Source of the DNA: Pedobacter aquatilis
GTDB lineage: Bacteria; Bacteroidota; Bacteroidia; Sphingobacteriales; Sphingobacteriaceae
DNA length: 64,000 bases
Assembly (NCBI RefSeq): GCF_030409415.1
Contig: NZ_JAUFPW010000013.1
Location: 126,679 to 190,678, forward strand
Direction of reading: 5' to 3'
Shown in pieces: positions 9,898 through 18,456 of this stretch. Below the pieces are notes generated by a model that did no database searches, was not told the origin of the DNA, and saw nothing but the letters and a program-made list of their open reading frames with translations. The number at the start of each line of letters is the position of its first letter. Within the stretch, counting starts at the first letter, position 1. A program made the position numbers and the translations under genes.

Positions 9898-10475
9898 ATC
9901 AAAATACGTATAGTGCCTTAGTTATTGGTGGTTCTGCCGGTAGTTTGGATGTTTTACTTGAGATTTTTCCTCTGTTGGATGGCAATCTCAGCCTTCCAAT
10001 TATTTTGGTTACACACAGAAAATCTGGCAGTGATTCTTTGTTAAGCGATTTACTACAAAGCAGAACAATTTTAAAAGTTCATGAAATTGAGGAAAAGCAG
10101 GAAATTTTACCTGGCCACGTTTACATTGCCCCAGCCGACTATCATCTGTTAATTGAACAAAATCATACTTTTTCTTTAGATTATTCTGAAAAAATAAACT
10201 ATTCCCGCCCATCCATCGATGTTACCTTTCAATCTGCTGCCGAGGTATTTAAACAAAAATTAGTTTGTATTTTACTTTCCGGTTCAAATGCAGATGGTGT
10301 TAATGGCCTAAAAATTGTAAACAATTTCGGCGGTTTGGTGGTTATACAAAATCCTAAAACAGCAATTATGCCATATATGCCTCAACAGGCATTAAACGAT
10401 GTTAAACCATCTACAGTTTTGCACAGTTATGAAATGGCAGATTTTATAAATTCATTAAATAATAAAAAGGATTAA
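9882..10475 (+). CDS. CheB-type methylesterase domain protein
   Basis: This 197-aa protein is only the C-terminal catalytic half of CheB; the regulatory receiver found in chemotaxis CheB is absent. Candidate triad residues are visible: Ser in VIGGSAGS, His in VTHRKSG and Asp in SGSNADG. It would remove methyl esters or deamidate glutamines on the proteins modified by the adjacent CheR-like enzyme. It overlaps the cheR-like gene by 16 bases and is followed 22 bases later by another receiver. That receiver could supply the missing regulation in trans (inference). Confidence 0.92.
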   Translation: MAQTVNQNTYSALVIGGSAGSLDVLLEIFPLLDGNLSLPIILVTHRKSGSDSLLSDLLQSRTILKVHEIEEKQEILPGHVYIAPADYHLLIEQNHTFSLDYSEKINYSRPSIDVTFQSAAEVFKQKLVCILLSGSNADGVNGLKIVNNFGGLVVIQNPKTAIMPYMPQQALNDVKPSTVLHSYEMADFINSLNNKKD

Positions 10476-10497
10476 ATCCGATTATTCAAGAAAGATT

Positions 10498-10863
10498 ATG
10501 GCCGATATTAAAAAAGTATTTGTGTTTGATGACAACAGAGATATTCTTGATTTATGTACATTCATACTGGAAGATGCCGGATATGAAATTAAAACATCTG
10601 AAAGTGCCGATGAAATTGAGCGTCAGGTTTCTGAATATATGCCCGATATAATTTTTATGGATAACTGGCTACCAGAATTGGGTGGAGTTGAAGCAACCAA
10701 GGCAATTAAAAGTCACCCTGAACTAAAGCACATTCCTGTTATATATTTTTCCGCAAACAACGATATATCTTCGCTCGCAAAGCAAGCCGGTGCTGATAGT
10801 TATTTATCTAAGCCTTTTGATATCGCTTCGTTAGAGGCAATTGTAAAGAAACATTTAAGCTAA
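10498..10863 (+). CDS. Single-domain response regulator
   Basis: This is a 121-aa receiver with the acidic pair in VFDDN, phosphoacceptor Asp55 in IFMDNWLPELGG, and Lys in SKPFD. The usual P after the phosphorylated Asp motif is kept, but the DMMMP pattern of its neighbours is replaced by DNWLP, so it belongs to a different receiver subfamily. It is the last gene of the signalling block and converges on the DUF3137 gene with one base between the stop codons. Confidence 0.9.
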   Translation: MADIKKVFVFDDNRDILDLCTFILEDAGYEIKTSESADEIERQVSEYMPDIIFMDNWLPELGGVEATKAIKSHPELKHIPVIYFSANNDISSLAKQAGADSYLSKPFDIASLEAIVKKHLS

Positions 10864-10864
10864 T

Positions 10865-11818
10865 TTAGCTTTTACCCCAAATTCTCGTATTCAGATCGAG
10901 TTCTTGCACAATTTCGTACATAAATTTAATTGCAGCAATATCCTGATTAAGCATTTCGGGCTTGAGCAAACTTTTAAATACTGGCGCCTCGAAATAATTT
11001 CTATCCAAAGGAAAAGCAATATTCATTCTATTATTAATAAACGATAAGGAGATTGTATTCTTCGAATTGCTATTCAATTTTAAAATCCTTTCCATCATAG
11101 CTGGCGTTAGAATATAGCGGGCTTCAACCTGATCAGTACTATTTGTGGTAAATGCCTCATTAAAGGCGCTGTTTTCAAGTTCTACTAAAGTATTACCTCC
11201 AAAAGAAAAAACATTTTTTGAAAACCAAGCACCCATTCTACCAAATAAATCTTTTGGTCTCACTACCGTAACAGCCTTAAAGTTTTTATTAAAATCTGCA
11301 ACGAAAATTATGCCCTTAAAAATGTCGTGCCATTCTGTTCGGGTACCATTTTTTGTTTGTACCTGCGTTTTGTACTCGGCGTGCACTTCTGCAAAGTAAA
11401 AACTTGTTCTATCAGCTTTGCCACTAATTAAATCTTCACTTTGGTAACGATCTGGTTCTTGCGTAAAAAGCTGGGTAATTTCAAATTCGTTAGATGGAAT
11501 ACCCAAACCAGGCTGAATGGTTAAACTTTCGTTTATATTTTTAAGTGCACCACCAATAACCTCAATTTTAAAAGCCTGCTTGTAGGCTACTAGTTCGTCG
11601 GAAATTCTGTAAAGTAATACACCACCGTAAATCGCCGGCACCAAACCGATTAAAAGCGCAAAGCCGCCTAAGCCAAAATAGAAGCTGGCAATAGTTAAGA
11701 TAACTGCAATTACTATAAAAACATAACCCTTTTTTTGGGTTGATGCGATTTTCTCGCGGTTTACCTCTAAAGCTGCTAATACATTTTGCAAGGTTGCATT
11801 ATTTGCAATCTTTACCAT
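10865..11818 (-). CDS. DUF3137 membrane protein
   Basis: This 317-aa protein resembles the DUF3137 family, which is often encoded beside LemA. Two closely spaced membrane segments lie at about residues 28-68 (VFIVIAVILTIASFYFGLGG and onward). A large soluble domain follows, with the pattern FYFAEVHAEYKT and FKGIIFVADF. The function is unknown. Its start codon abuts the LemA stop in an overlapping arrangement, so the two are very likely co-translated. The pairing suggests a shared membrane or cell-surface role (inference). Confidence 0.8.
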   Translation of the reverse strand: MVKIANNATLQNVLAALEVNREKIASTQKKGYVFIVIAVILTIASFYFGLGGFALLIGLVPAIYGGVLLYRISDELVAYKQAFKIEVIGGALKNINESLTIQPGLGIPSNEFEITQLFTQEPDRYQSEDLISGKADRTSFYFAEVHAEYKTQVQTKNGTRTEWHDIFKGIIFVADFNKNFKAVTVVRPKDLFGRMGAWFSKNVFSFGGNTLVELENSAFNEAFTTNSTDQVEARYILTPAMMERILKLNSNSKNTISLSFINNRMNIAFPLDRNYFEAPVFKSLLKPEMLNQDIAAIKFMYEIVQELDLNTRIWGKS

Positions 11819-12375
11819 TAATTATTAAAAAGTTCTTTGGCACTGATATTTTTGCGTTCCTCTTCTGCCGTGGCTAGTACAGGCGTTGGGTGGAAATTTA
11901 ACATGCCCGCAAACATATTTCCAGGAAACATCATAATTGCATTATTGTAATCGGTTACAGCAGAATTATACGTTCTTCTGGCCGCAGCGATTTGCTCCTC
12001 ACTCTCCGTCCAGGTGGTTTGTAAATTAATAAAGTTTTGGTTGGCTTTTAAATCCGGGTAGTTTTCTACATTTACCATTAAACCCTTTACGCTTGAACTT
12101 AACTGAGCATCTATTTGTACTTTTTCAGCATTGCTAACAGATGGTGCTGTAGCTTTTGCACGTAACTCTACAATTTTTGTTAAAGTAGATTGTTCGTAAT
12201 TGGTATATTGTTTAACCGTTTCTACAAGGTTCGGAATTAAATCAAAGCGTTTTTTTAACATCACATCAATAGCAGAAAATGCATTGATAACTTGATTTTT
12301 TTTACCGATTAAAGAGTTATAAAAGAATATTCCGAACAAGAAAATTACAGCAATAATAATGAGGGCAATAATCAT
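11818..12375 (-). CDS. LemA family protein
   Basis: This 185-aa protein has one N-terminal membrane segment (about residues 2-20). It is followed by the LemA signature region KKNQVINAFSAIDVMLKKR and DLIPNLVETVKQY, and the conserved ANQNFINLQ...E and RRTYNSAVTDYN patterns. LemA proteins are helical bundles anchored in the membrane with a poorly known role. The gene directly precedes DUF3137 with overlapping stop and start. Confidence 0.93.
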   Translation of the reverse strand: MIIALIIIAVIFLFGIFFYNSLIGKKNQVINAFSAIDVMLKKRFDLIPNLVETVKQYTNYEQSTLTKIVELRAKATAPSVSNAEKVQIDAQLSSSVKGLMVNVENYPDLKANQNFINLQTTWTESEEQIAAARRTYNSAVTDYNNAIMMFPGNMFAGMLNFHPTPVLATAEEERKNISAKELFNN

Positions 12376-12419
12376 AGGTTTTTAGTTTTACGTTTGTGAT
12401 ATAAATATATGAAAAGGAT

Positions 12420-14243
12420 TTATTTATTACCCAACCTTTTAAGTTGCATTTCCCTTTGTTTGCGGCGATCTAATCTCTTTTTCTTGCGTAAATCATGGCT
12501 TGCTTTCATAGCTTTAAAATTATCAATGTGCGCCTTCATTTCCTTCTGCTTTTCCTCGGTTAAGCCAACGCTATGTTTTATACCTAAAAAAAGGCTTTTC
12601 CAAATCATGCTGAAGAAGGAGGTATTTTGCGGCCGCTGATAATCTACCGTTGCTGTAATAAACTTTCCATCAGGACCAGGATTTTCTGCATTAATAATTA
12701 AAGCGTTCGCTAAAATGGATAATAAACCTCTAGTAACCAGGTGGTCTTTTTCCGGATCATTTTTCATCAAAGCAACTGATAAATCAAAATATGAGAAATC
12801 AACCTTTCCTTTCGAGCCAAAATCATCAGCCTTGAAATTGAATTGAAGGCGGTTAACATTTCCTCTATTAATCCTAACCAAACCCAAAGGCTTCGTAATT
12901 TGATTTAAAACCCTTGCATTAAAATTTTGCAAAATACCATTGTAAGAAAAATTGCCTATCCTTGAAGCCAAATCAAATTTAAAATCCAAATCCAATTTAC
13001 CCTGACCAAGCAAATAGGTACTTAAGTTTGCCTGCATAATTGGCTTTTTGGCTTTTACATTAGCGATATTGGTTACGTTGCTAATTACCCCTGATGTATG
13101 TTCAAACGAAATTCGCCCTCTTTGCTGGCTTTCTTCATTATAAACAGCGTAACTTATATCAATGTCTTTAAGCTTAATTTTATCTATTAATATGGGAGCT
13201 GGAATGTTCTGCAAAAGCTGATGTGGGTACTTGCCTATCCTACTTTCTTTTTCTTGTTTGGGCAAGCTATTATCATTAAAAACTGTGATGTAGCCATTTG
13301 CTATAGCCATTTCCTTTGCTCTTAACTCCTGCTTGCTGATATAAAGTGGCAGATTTATTCCATTTAATGCAATATTATTCATTGAAATATTAAATCTATC
13401 CTTTGAATAACCTGCAACCTTCCCAAACTTCATTTCATCGTACTTTGGTTCGAGCGCAAATTTATTTACGCTTAATCTTCCTGTCGAAGCCCTGAAATCG
13501 AGCTGGTTCAGCTTAATGTTATACATACTATCCGGTGTTGCATAACTATAATTTTTGAGATTTAGCAACACGTCTTTAAGCAAATAAAATCTTGTAGAAT
13601 CTTCGAAAGAAGTAGAATCAACCAATAAATCAACTAGAGTGATGTTAAAATCGTCAATAGAGAAAATATCAAATTTGTTTACATTTTTGTTAACATAGTT
13701 AAATGTTGCATCTCTAAAAAGGATTTTTTTTATACTGAATTCTTTTAAACTTTTAGAAATAAACGCATATGGCGACTTGATGGGTTTTGCCGCTCTATTT
13801 TCATTAAAATCCAGCTGTCTGTTCACCATATAAACTTCCGGATTATCAAATAAAATTTCATCAATCTGAAGCTTTTTTTGTCTGTAAAGAACAAGCGGAT
13901 GAAAGTGTTTAACCGCAAGTTTTTTTAAAGAAACCGTATAAAGATTATTTGGCGCACGCTTTAAAGCAACCAATTGATTATAGCGATTGGTATCAGCAGA
14001 GATTTTTACATCTTGTAAAGTTGCGCTTCCCGTAAAAATGTTTGTGCTTACTTTACTAAATGTTATTGTATAAAGGCTATCGGTAGAATTGTATAGTAAA
14101 GTTTTTATTTGTTGCGTAAGCAGCGGGCGAGATTTAACATTTAGATACCAAGCTATGCTTGCAAGTACAGAAAAAAGAACAAGTAAACTTACTCCAACCC
14201 ATTTAAAAATTGTAAAACGTCGTTTTCTTGTTGCAGGCATCAA
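12420..14243 (-). CDS. Membrane-anchored AsmA-like protein, paralogue 1
   Basis: I do not recognise this as a named family. The protein is 607 aa with a basic N-terminus (MMPATRKRRF) and one membrane segment at about residues 12-32. A long, beta-rich, low-Cys region follows, in a style typical of AsmA/DUF748-like proteins (N-terminal anchor, tlTLkdvki-type beginning). The last 40 residues are strongly basic (DLRKKKRLDRRKQREM). The next upstream gene is a paralogue with the same architecture and a recognisable common block (LLSxLANxL...ENP...). The likely location is the inner membrane with the bulk in the periplasm. A role in envelope lipid or barrier maintenance is an inference from the fold resemblance only. 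Confidence 0.7.
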   Translation of the reverse strand: MMPATRKRRFTIFKWVGVSLLVLFSVLASIAWYLNVKSRPLLTQQIKTLLYNSTDSLYTITFSKVSTNIFTGSATLQDVKISADTNRYNQLVALKRAPNNLYTVSLKKLAVKHFHPLVLYRQKKLQIDEILFDNPEVYMVNRQLDFNENRAAKPIKSPYAFISKSLKEFSIKKILFRDATFNYVNKNVNKFDIFSIDDFNITLVDLLVDSTSFEDSTRFYLLKDVLLNLKNYSYATPDSMYNIKLNQLDFRASTGRLSVNKFALEPKYDEMKFGKVAGYSKDRFNISMNNIALNGINLPLYISKQELRAKEMAIANGYITVFNDNSLPKQEKESRIGKYPHQLLQNIPAPILIDKIKLKDIDISYAVYNEESQQRGRISFEHTSGVISNVTNIANVKAKKPIMQANLSTYLLGQGKLDLDFKFDLASRIGNFSYNGILQNFNARVLNQITKPLGLVRINRGNVNRLQFNFKADDFGSKGKVDFSYFDLSVALMKNDPEKDHLVTRGLLSILANALIINAENPGPDGKFITATVDYQRPQNTSFFSMIWKSLFLGIKHSVGLTEEKQKEMKAHIDNFKAMKASHDLRKKKRLDRRKQREMQLKRLGNK

Positions 14244-14310
14244 AAATTACTGGGATTGTGTGTTTGTCATAGCAATATACATTTAAAACATATTGCTTAA
14301 AAGTATCATC

Positions 14311-16098
14311 CTAATTTTTTTTTTTTTTCGCTTTACGAGCTTCCCGTCGATCTACTCTTTTCTGCTCTCTTATCTTTTTGGCGGTTACTTTTTGTTGCTT
14401 TACTGGATCTTTTTCTGGCACAATACCTACACCAACAATATCCTTAATGCCAACAAAAACGGTTTTCCACATGAGGTTAAAAAACGAAGCAGAATTTATT
14501 CTTGTATTGGTCATTGTTGCCGTTCTTGGTGCTTCGCCTTTCTTGGGGTTTTCGTCTTTAACTAAAATTGTATTCGCTAAAAATGATAACAAACCTTTTT
14601 CCTTGGTACCTTTACCATCAATATTATCAGATAATAATTTAACCTTCAAATTGTTATAAAGCATACTCATTGAGCCAGATGCTGAACGTAAATTCCCATT
14701 AGCTTTAAAACTAACTTTTTGAACATTTCCACTTTCAATTTCGATTAAGCCAAGGTTTTTTGATAGAGAATTAAGTTTTCTTAAATCGAATTTTGCCAAG
14801 CTTCCACTGTAACTGAAGGCTCCATTTTTATCTGTAAGGTTGAAATCTATTCTAACATTTAATTTCCCGCTACCCATTAAAAGCGAGTTAAAATCTGCCA
14901 TAGCGTGGTTGTTTTTTGCAAGTCTCAAGCTATCATTAGTTACATTTAAAATGTTACCGCTAAGCGATTTAAACTCAACTGCTCCTGTTTTTTTGCTTGC
15001 AGGATTATATTCTGAATATTTTAAATTAACATTCTTTAAACTAACTGTATCGATGATTGTTGGCACGTTTAACCTTTTTAAAGCCATGTGCGGAAAATTT
15101 CTGCCCTTGTCAAATCCAGGTGGCGGTGGCGATTCTCTGCTCATAAAAACCTCAACATTTCCAGGCCCTATTTTTAACGATTTTGCCTGAAGTTTTTGGT
15201 CGGTATTTAGGCCAATAAAATCAACACCATTGAATTCAATCTTCTCGAAAGATAAATCATATCTGTCTTTTTGAACTTTGTATTTTCTGGCAAAAGTTAA
15301 CTCAGGATAGAGTGGCGTAAGTTTAAACCCTTTTACGGTAAGCTGTTTTGAAGCTGTAGAACCTAAAATTGTATCCACTTTTATCGAATACATTTTATCT
15401 TTTGTTATCGATTTATAACCGGCTAACTTAAATGAAATATCCTTTGTGTAATAAAACCTTGAAGTATCATTTCCAGACAGTGAATCTAAAAGAAAATCCT
15501 TCACATTTATATCCAAATGCTTAATGGAGTTTTTGGTTTTCTTTGCGCCGCTTTTATTAATGTAGTCAAAATTTGCATCTACAATTTTTACCGAATGAAC
15601 CCGAATAGATTTTAGTGACTTGGAGATTTGCTCATAAAGTGTTTTTTCAACCTTTGCTGTATCAGGTTTCTTAGGCACTTTATTAAAAATCATATTTATG
15701 GATGGTTTATCGAGCAAAATTTCATTTACATCAACACGTTTTTTAAAGTAAGCAGTTAACAAACTTACCCTCGTAACTTGGAGTTTTTTTAATTTTAGTT
15801 CGAAGGTATGTGCAGGCGCAAGTTTTAAGGTTTTTAAACTATCAAAAACTAATGTATCGGGCGTTAGGGTTACATCGCGAAGCGCCAAACTACCGGTAAT
15901 TACATTTAAATTAATGCTTTTAAAATCAATTTTATATAGATGATTGGAGCCTTTGTAAACGCCATCCTTGATTTTTTCTGTTAAAATCGGTTTCCAGCGG
16001 GCGCTGATAAACATTGCGGCGAAAGCTAAAATCAAAATTAAGCCCGCCAAAATACTGGCAATCCAAATTCCGATTCTATTTTTATTTCGAGCTGTCAT
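14311..16098 (-). CDS. Membrane-anchored AsmA-like protein, paralogue 2
   Basis: This 595-aa protein is a paralogue of the gene downstream of it. The shared layout is a basic N-terminus, one membrane segment (about residues 9-30), a repetitive beta-rich body, a conserved block near LLSFLANTILVKDENP, an FFNLMWKTVFVGIKD motif near the end, and a highly basic tail (KIREQKRVDRREARKAKKKK). A run of 14 T (A on the coding strand) at 14315-14328 encodes the last lysines and the residue before the stop. Slippage there would alter only the extreme C-terminus. The 67-base gap to its paralogue and the same orientation suggest an operon. Function unknown. Confidence 0.7.
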   Translation of the reverse strand: MTARNKNRIGIWIASILAGLILILAFAAMFISARWKPILTEKIKDGVYKGSNHLYKIDFKSINLNVITGSLALRDVTLTPDTLVFDSLKTLKLAPAHTFELKLKKLQVTRVSLLTAYFKKRVDVNEILLDKPSINMIFNKVPKKPDTAKVEKTLYEQISKSLKSIRVHSVKIVDANFDYINKSGAKKTKNSIKHLDINVKDFLLDSLSGNDTSRFYYTKDISFKLAGYKSITKDKMYSIKVDTILGSTASKQLTVKGFKLTPLYPELTFARKYKVQKDRYDLSFEKIEFNGVDFIGLNTDQKLQAKSLKIGPGNVEVFMSRESPPPPGFDKGRNFPHMALKRLNVPTIIDTVSLKNVNLKYSEYNPASKKTGAVEFKSLSGNILNVTNDSLRLAKNNHAMADFNSLLMGSGKLNVRIDFNLTDKNGAFSYSGSLAKFDLRKLNSLSKNLGLIEIESGNVQKVSFKANGNLRSASGSMSMLYNNLKVKLLSDNIDGKGTKEKGLLSFLANTILVKDENPKKGEAPRTATMTNTRINSASFFNLMWKTVFVGIKDIVGVGIVPEKDPVKQQKVTAKKIREQKRVDRREARKAKKKKN

Positions 16099-16291
16099 TG
16101 AAAATGGTGTATCGCTATCTAACAGATTAAGTTAAAAAAGGTTTTTGCTTTAACATTGGTTAAAAATTTCTATTTGCAGATAATCGTCGTTCCCTTGAAA
16201 AAAAGGAATCTTAAAGTAATGGAAAAGTACGCCCAACTAATGCAGTAAGATGCCCAGTCAAGGTGAGCATGACGATAGTACAGCAAACAAA

Positions 16292-16321
16292 AAAGCCCTT
16301 GAAAATTAATCCAAGGGCTTT
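16292..16321 (-). terminator. Terminator after efp (copy 1)
   Basis: The 10-bp stem AAAGCCCTTG (16292-16301) with CAAGGGCTTT (16312-16321) has a 10-base loop. Read on the minus strand it is followed by a T-run. It lies 18 bases after the EF-P stop. Confidence 0.8.
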
Positions 16322-16339
16322 CCTTTATTGTTATTTATT

Positions 16340-16900
16340 TTATTTTACACGTTCAACGTATTCGCCTGTACGCGTATCAACTTTGATTTTATCACCTTGG
16401 TTAACAAACATTGGCACTTTAACCTCAACCCCATTCTCTAAAGTTGCTGCTTTTAAAGCGTTTGTAGATGTATCGCCTTTTACAGCTGGTTCTGAATATG
16501 TAATTTCAAATTCTGCAAAGTTTGGTAACTGACCCATAATGGCCTCATCGCTTTCCATAGAAACGATAACGCTCATGCCTTCTTTTAAAAATTTAATAGC
16601 CGAACCGAATAATGATTTTTCTACATTATATTGCTCGTAACTATTGTTATCCATTACCACTAAATAATCACCGTCTTCATATAGGTACTGATAATCGTTC
16701 GTTTCAACACGGCAAATTTCAACAGCCTCGTCAGTATTCATACGAGCTTCTACAATTCTGCCTGTTTTAATGTTACGAAATTTACCGGTGTAAAAAGCTC
16801 CGCCTTTACCTGGTGTACGGTGATTCCACTCATCAACAGTAACTAATTCGTTGTTTACACGAAGAATGTTACCTGTTTTAATTTCTGATGCTTTTGCCAT
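16340..16900 (-). CDS. efp: Elongation factor P with loop-tip lysine
   Basis: EF-P enters the E-site region of stalled ribosomes and speeds peptide bonds at polyproline stretches. This 186-aa protein has the three beta-barrel domains of the family: a KOW-like N-domain with HRTPGKGGAF, the central domain and the C-terminal S1-like domain ending in VDTRTGEYVERVK. Lys32 lies at the position of E. coli Lys34, the residue that contacts the P-site tRNA. The second copy next door lacks this lysine, so this one is likely the canonical EF-P. It has its own -7 element (16947-16954) and terminator. Confidence 0.96.
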   Translation of the reverse strand: MAKASEIKTGNILRVNNELVTVDEWNHRTPGKGGAFYTGKFRNIKTGRIVEARMNTDEAVEICRVETNDYQYLYEDGDYLVVMDNNSYEQYNVEKSLFGSAIKFLKEGMSVIVSMESDEAIMGQLPNFAEFEITYSEPAVKGDTSTNALKAATLENGVEVKVPMFVNQGDKIKVDTRTGEYVERVK

Positions 16901-16946
16901 GTTATGTTTTATCCAGTGAGGATTTTATTTTTAAATTTTGCGTTGC

Positions 16947-16954
16947 CAAAGGTA
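16947..16954 (-). promoter_or_regulatory. -7 element of efp copy 1
   Basis: CAAAGGTA on the plus strand is TACCTTTG on the minus strand. It matches TAnnTTTG and lies 47 bases before the start codon. No clear -33 motif at the right spacing. It implies the two EF-P genes can be transcribed separately. Confidence 0.5.
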
Positions 16955-17010
16955 AAATTATTTTAGCAAAAACCTATAAAGGTTTAATTGATAAGCTTTA
17001 GTGATAAAAC

Positions 17011-17571
17011 TCATTTTACCCGCTCCATGTAATCGCCAGTTCTTGTATCAACCTTAACTTTATCGCCCTGGTTAATAAATAGTGGCACTCTAATTTCGGC
17101 TCCTGTTTCTACAGTAGCGTATTTTTGAGCACTTGTTGAGGTATCGCCTTTCACAGCCGGCTCTGTGTAAGTAATTTCAAGCTCTACACTATTTGGTAAT
17201 TGTGCTACTATCGGTTCTTCGCTTTCAAAAGCAATAGTAACATTCATACCTTCTTTTAAAAATTTAATGGTGTTACCTAAAAGCAATTTGGGAATGTTGT
17301 ATTGTTCAAACGTATTGTTATCCATTACAACCAAATAATCACCATCTTCATACAAATACTGATAATCATTCGTTTCTACACGGCAAATGGTTACTTCTTC
17401 ATCTGTACGGAAACGGTATTCTAGAATTTTGCCGGTTTTTACGTTACGCATACGAGCCTGATAAAAAGCCCTTAAATTGCCCGGTGTACGATGAATATAT
17501 TCTTCTACGCTTACCAACTCTCCATTAAAGCGTAATACATTGCCGCTTTTTACTTCTGATGCTTTTGCCAT
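17011..17571 (-). CDS. Elongation factor P paralogue lacking the tip lysine
   Basis: This is a second, full-length 186-aa EF-P that aligns without gaps to its neighbour. It keeps the family landmarks MAKASEVKSG, RVETNDYQYLYEDGDYLVVMDN and VDTRTGDYMERVK. In the loop that reaches the peptidyl-transferase centre it has TPGNLRAF instead of TPGKGGAF, so Asn32 replaces the functional lysine, with Leu33 and Arg34 after it. It may be a specialised or differently modified EF-P, comparable in concept to the YeiP/EfpL branch, but it lacks YeiP's longer loop. It has its own -7 element and a 110-base gap to copy 1. The duplication is clear; a changed function is an inference. Confidence 0.92.
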   Translation of the reverse strand: MAKASEVKSGNVLRFNGELVSVEEYIHRTPGNLRAFYQARMRNVKTGKILEYRFRTDEEVTICRVETNDYQYLYEDGDYLVVMDNNTFEQYNIPKLLLGNTIKFLKEGMNVTIAFESEEPIVAQLPNSVELEITYTEPAVKGDTSTSAQKYATVETGAEIRVPLFINQGDKVKVDTRTGDYMERVK

Positions 17572-17603
17572 TGCTAAATAAATCTGTTTTATTAATCGAA
17601 CAT

Positions 17604-17611
17604 CAAAGTTA
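17604..17611 (-). promoter_or_regulatory. -7 element of the EF-P paralogue
   Basis: CAAAGTTA on the plus strand is TAACTTTG on the minus strand. It matches TAnnTTTG and lies 33 bases upstream of the start codon at 17571. A -33 motif was not found. Confidence 0.5.
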
Positions 17612-17756
17612 AAAAAAGGATTTCTGATTTGAAATTGGAACTTCCATTCCTTTCCAAATAATTAAATAGCGAAATTTTATACTTGTATAAATGATTATAG
17701 TTTTTGCCTATATCGCCATCAATAAATACAATGAATAATTAGTAAATCTGGGTTGA

Positions 17757-17783
17757 TTGAGAAGCGATTTCACCGTACCTTTG
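17757..17783 (+). promoter_or_regulatory. Promoter of the peroxiredoxin operon
   Basis: A -7 element TACCTTTG (17776-17783) is preceded by TTG at 17757-17759, close to the spacing expected for Bacteroidota promoters. It lies 27 bases before the peroxiredoxin start. Confidence 0.6.
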
Positions 17784-17809
17784 TGGCACAAAATTAAAGA
17801 CAAAAAATT

Positions 17810-18442
17810 ATGGCAATAGTAGGTAAAAAATTCCCGAGTGTTAGTATTGATGCAATGTCAGACATGGGTGATGACTTAAAAATCAACGTATTTGAAGAAG
17901 CTGTTAGTAAAAACAAAAAAGTTATTTTATTCTGGTATCCAAAAGATTTTACTTTCGTTTGCCCTACAGAATTACATGCTTTCCAAGCTGCTTTACCTGA
18001 GTTTGAGCAAAGAAATACAATTGTAATTGGTGCATCTTGCGATACAAACGAAGTTCACTTCGCTTGGTTAAATACGCCAAAAGATAATGGTGGTATAGAG
18101 GGTGTTACTTATCCAATTTTAGCAGATACGCACAGACAATTATCTGGTATTTTAGGTATTTTAGATCAGGAAGTTAGTTACGATGAAGAAGGAAATGAAT
18201 CTTTCTCTGGTTCAAATGTGACTTTCAGAGCTACCTATTTAATCGACGAAACTGGAAAGGTTTTCCACGAAAGTGTAAACGATATGCCGGTTGGTAGAAA
18301 CGTTAAAGAATATTTACGTTTAATTGATGCTTACGCTCACGTTCAAAAACATGGCGAAGTTTGTCCTGCAAACTGGGAAGAAGGAAAAGAAGCAATGAAT
18401 GCAAACAGAACTGGCGTTGCTGAATATTTAGCTGCTAACTAA
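17810..18442 (+). CDS. Typical 2-Cys peroxiredoxin
   Basis: This is a cytoplasmic thiol peroxidase of the AhpC/TSA group, 210 aa, that reduces hydrogen peroxide and organic peroxides. The peroxidatic Cys51 lies in FTFVCPTELHAF, and a conserved resolving Cys185 lies in GEVCPANWEEGK. It is followed 14 bases later by a thioredoxin, a plausible reductant, and then by a small conserved protein. All three share one promoter and end at a strong terminator. Confidence 0.96.
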   Translation: MAIVGKKFPSVSIDAMSDMGDDLKINVFEEAVSKNKKVILFWYPKDFTFVCPTELHAFQAALPEFEQRNTIVIGASCDTNEVHFAWLNTPKDNGGIEGVTYPILADTHRQLSGILGILDQEVSYDEEGNESFSGSNVTFRATYLIDETGKVFHESVNDMPVGRNVKEYLRLIDAYAHVQKHGEVCPANWEEGKEAMNANRTGVAEYLAAN

Positions 18443-18456
18443 TTAAACACAACGTT

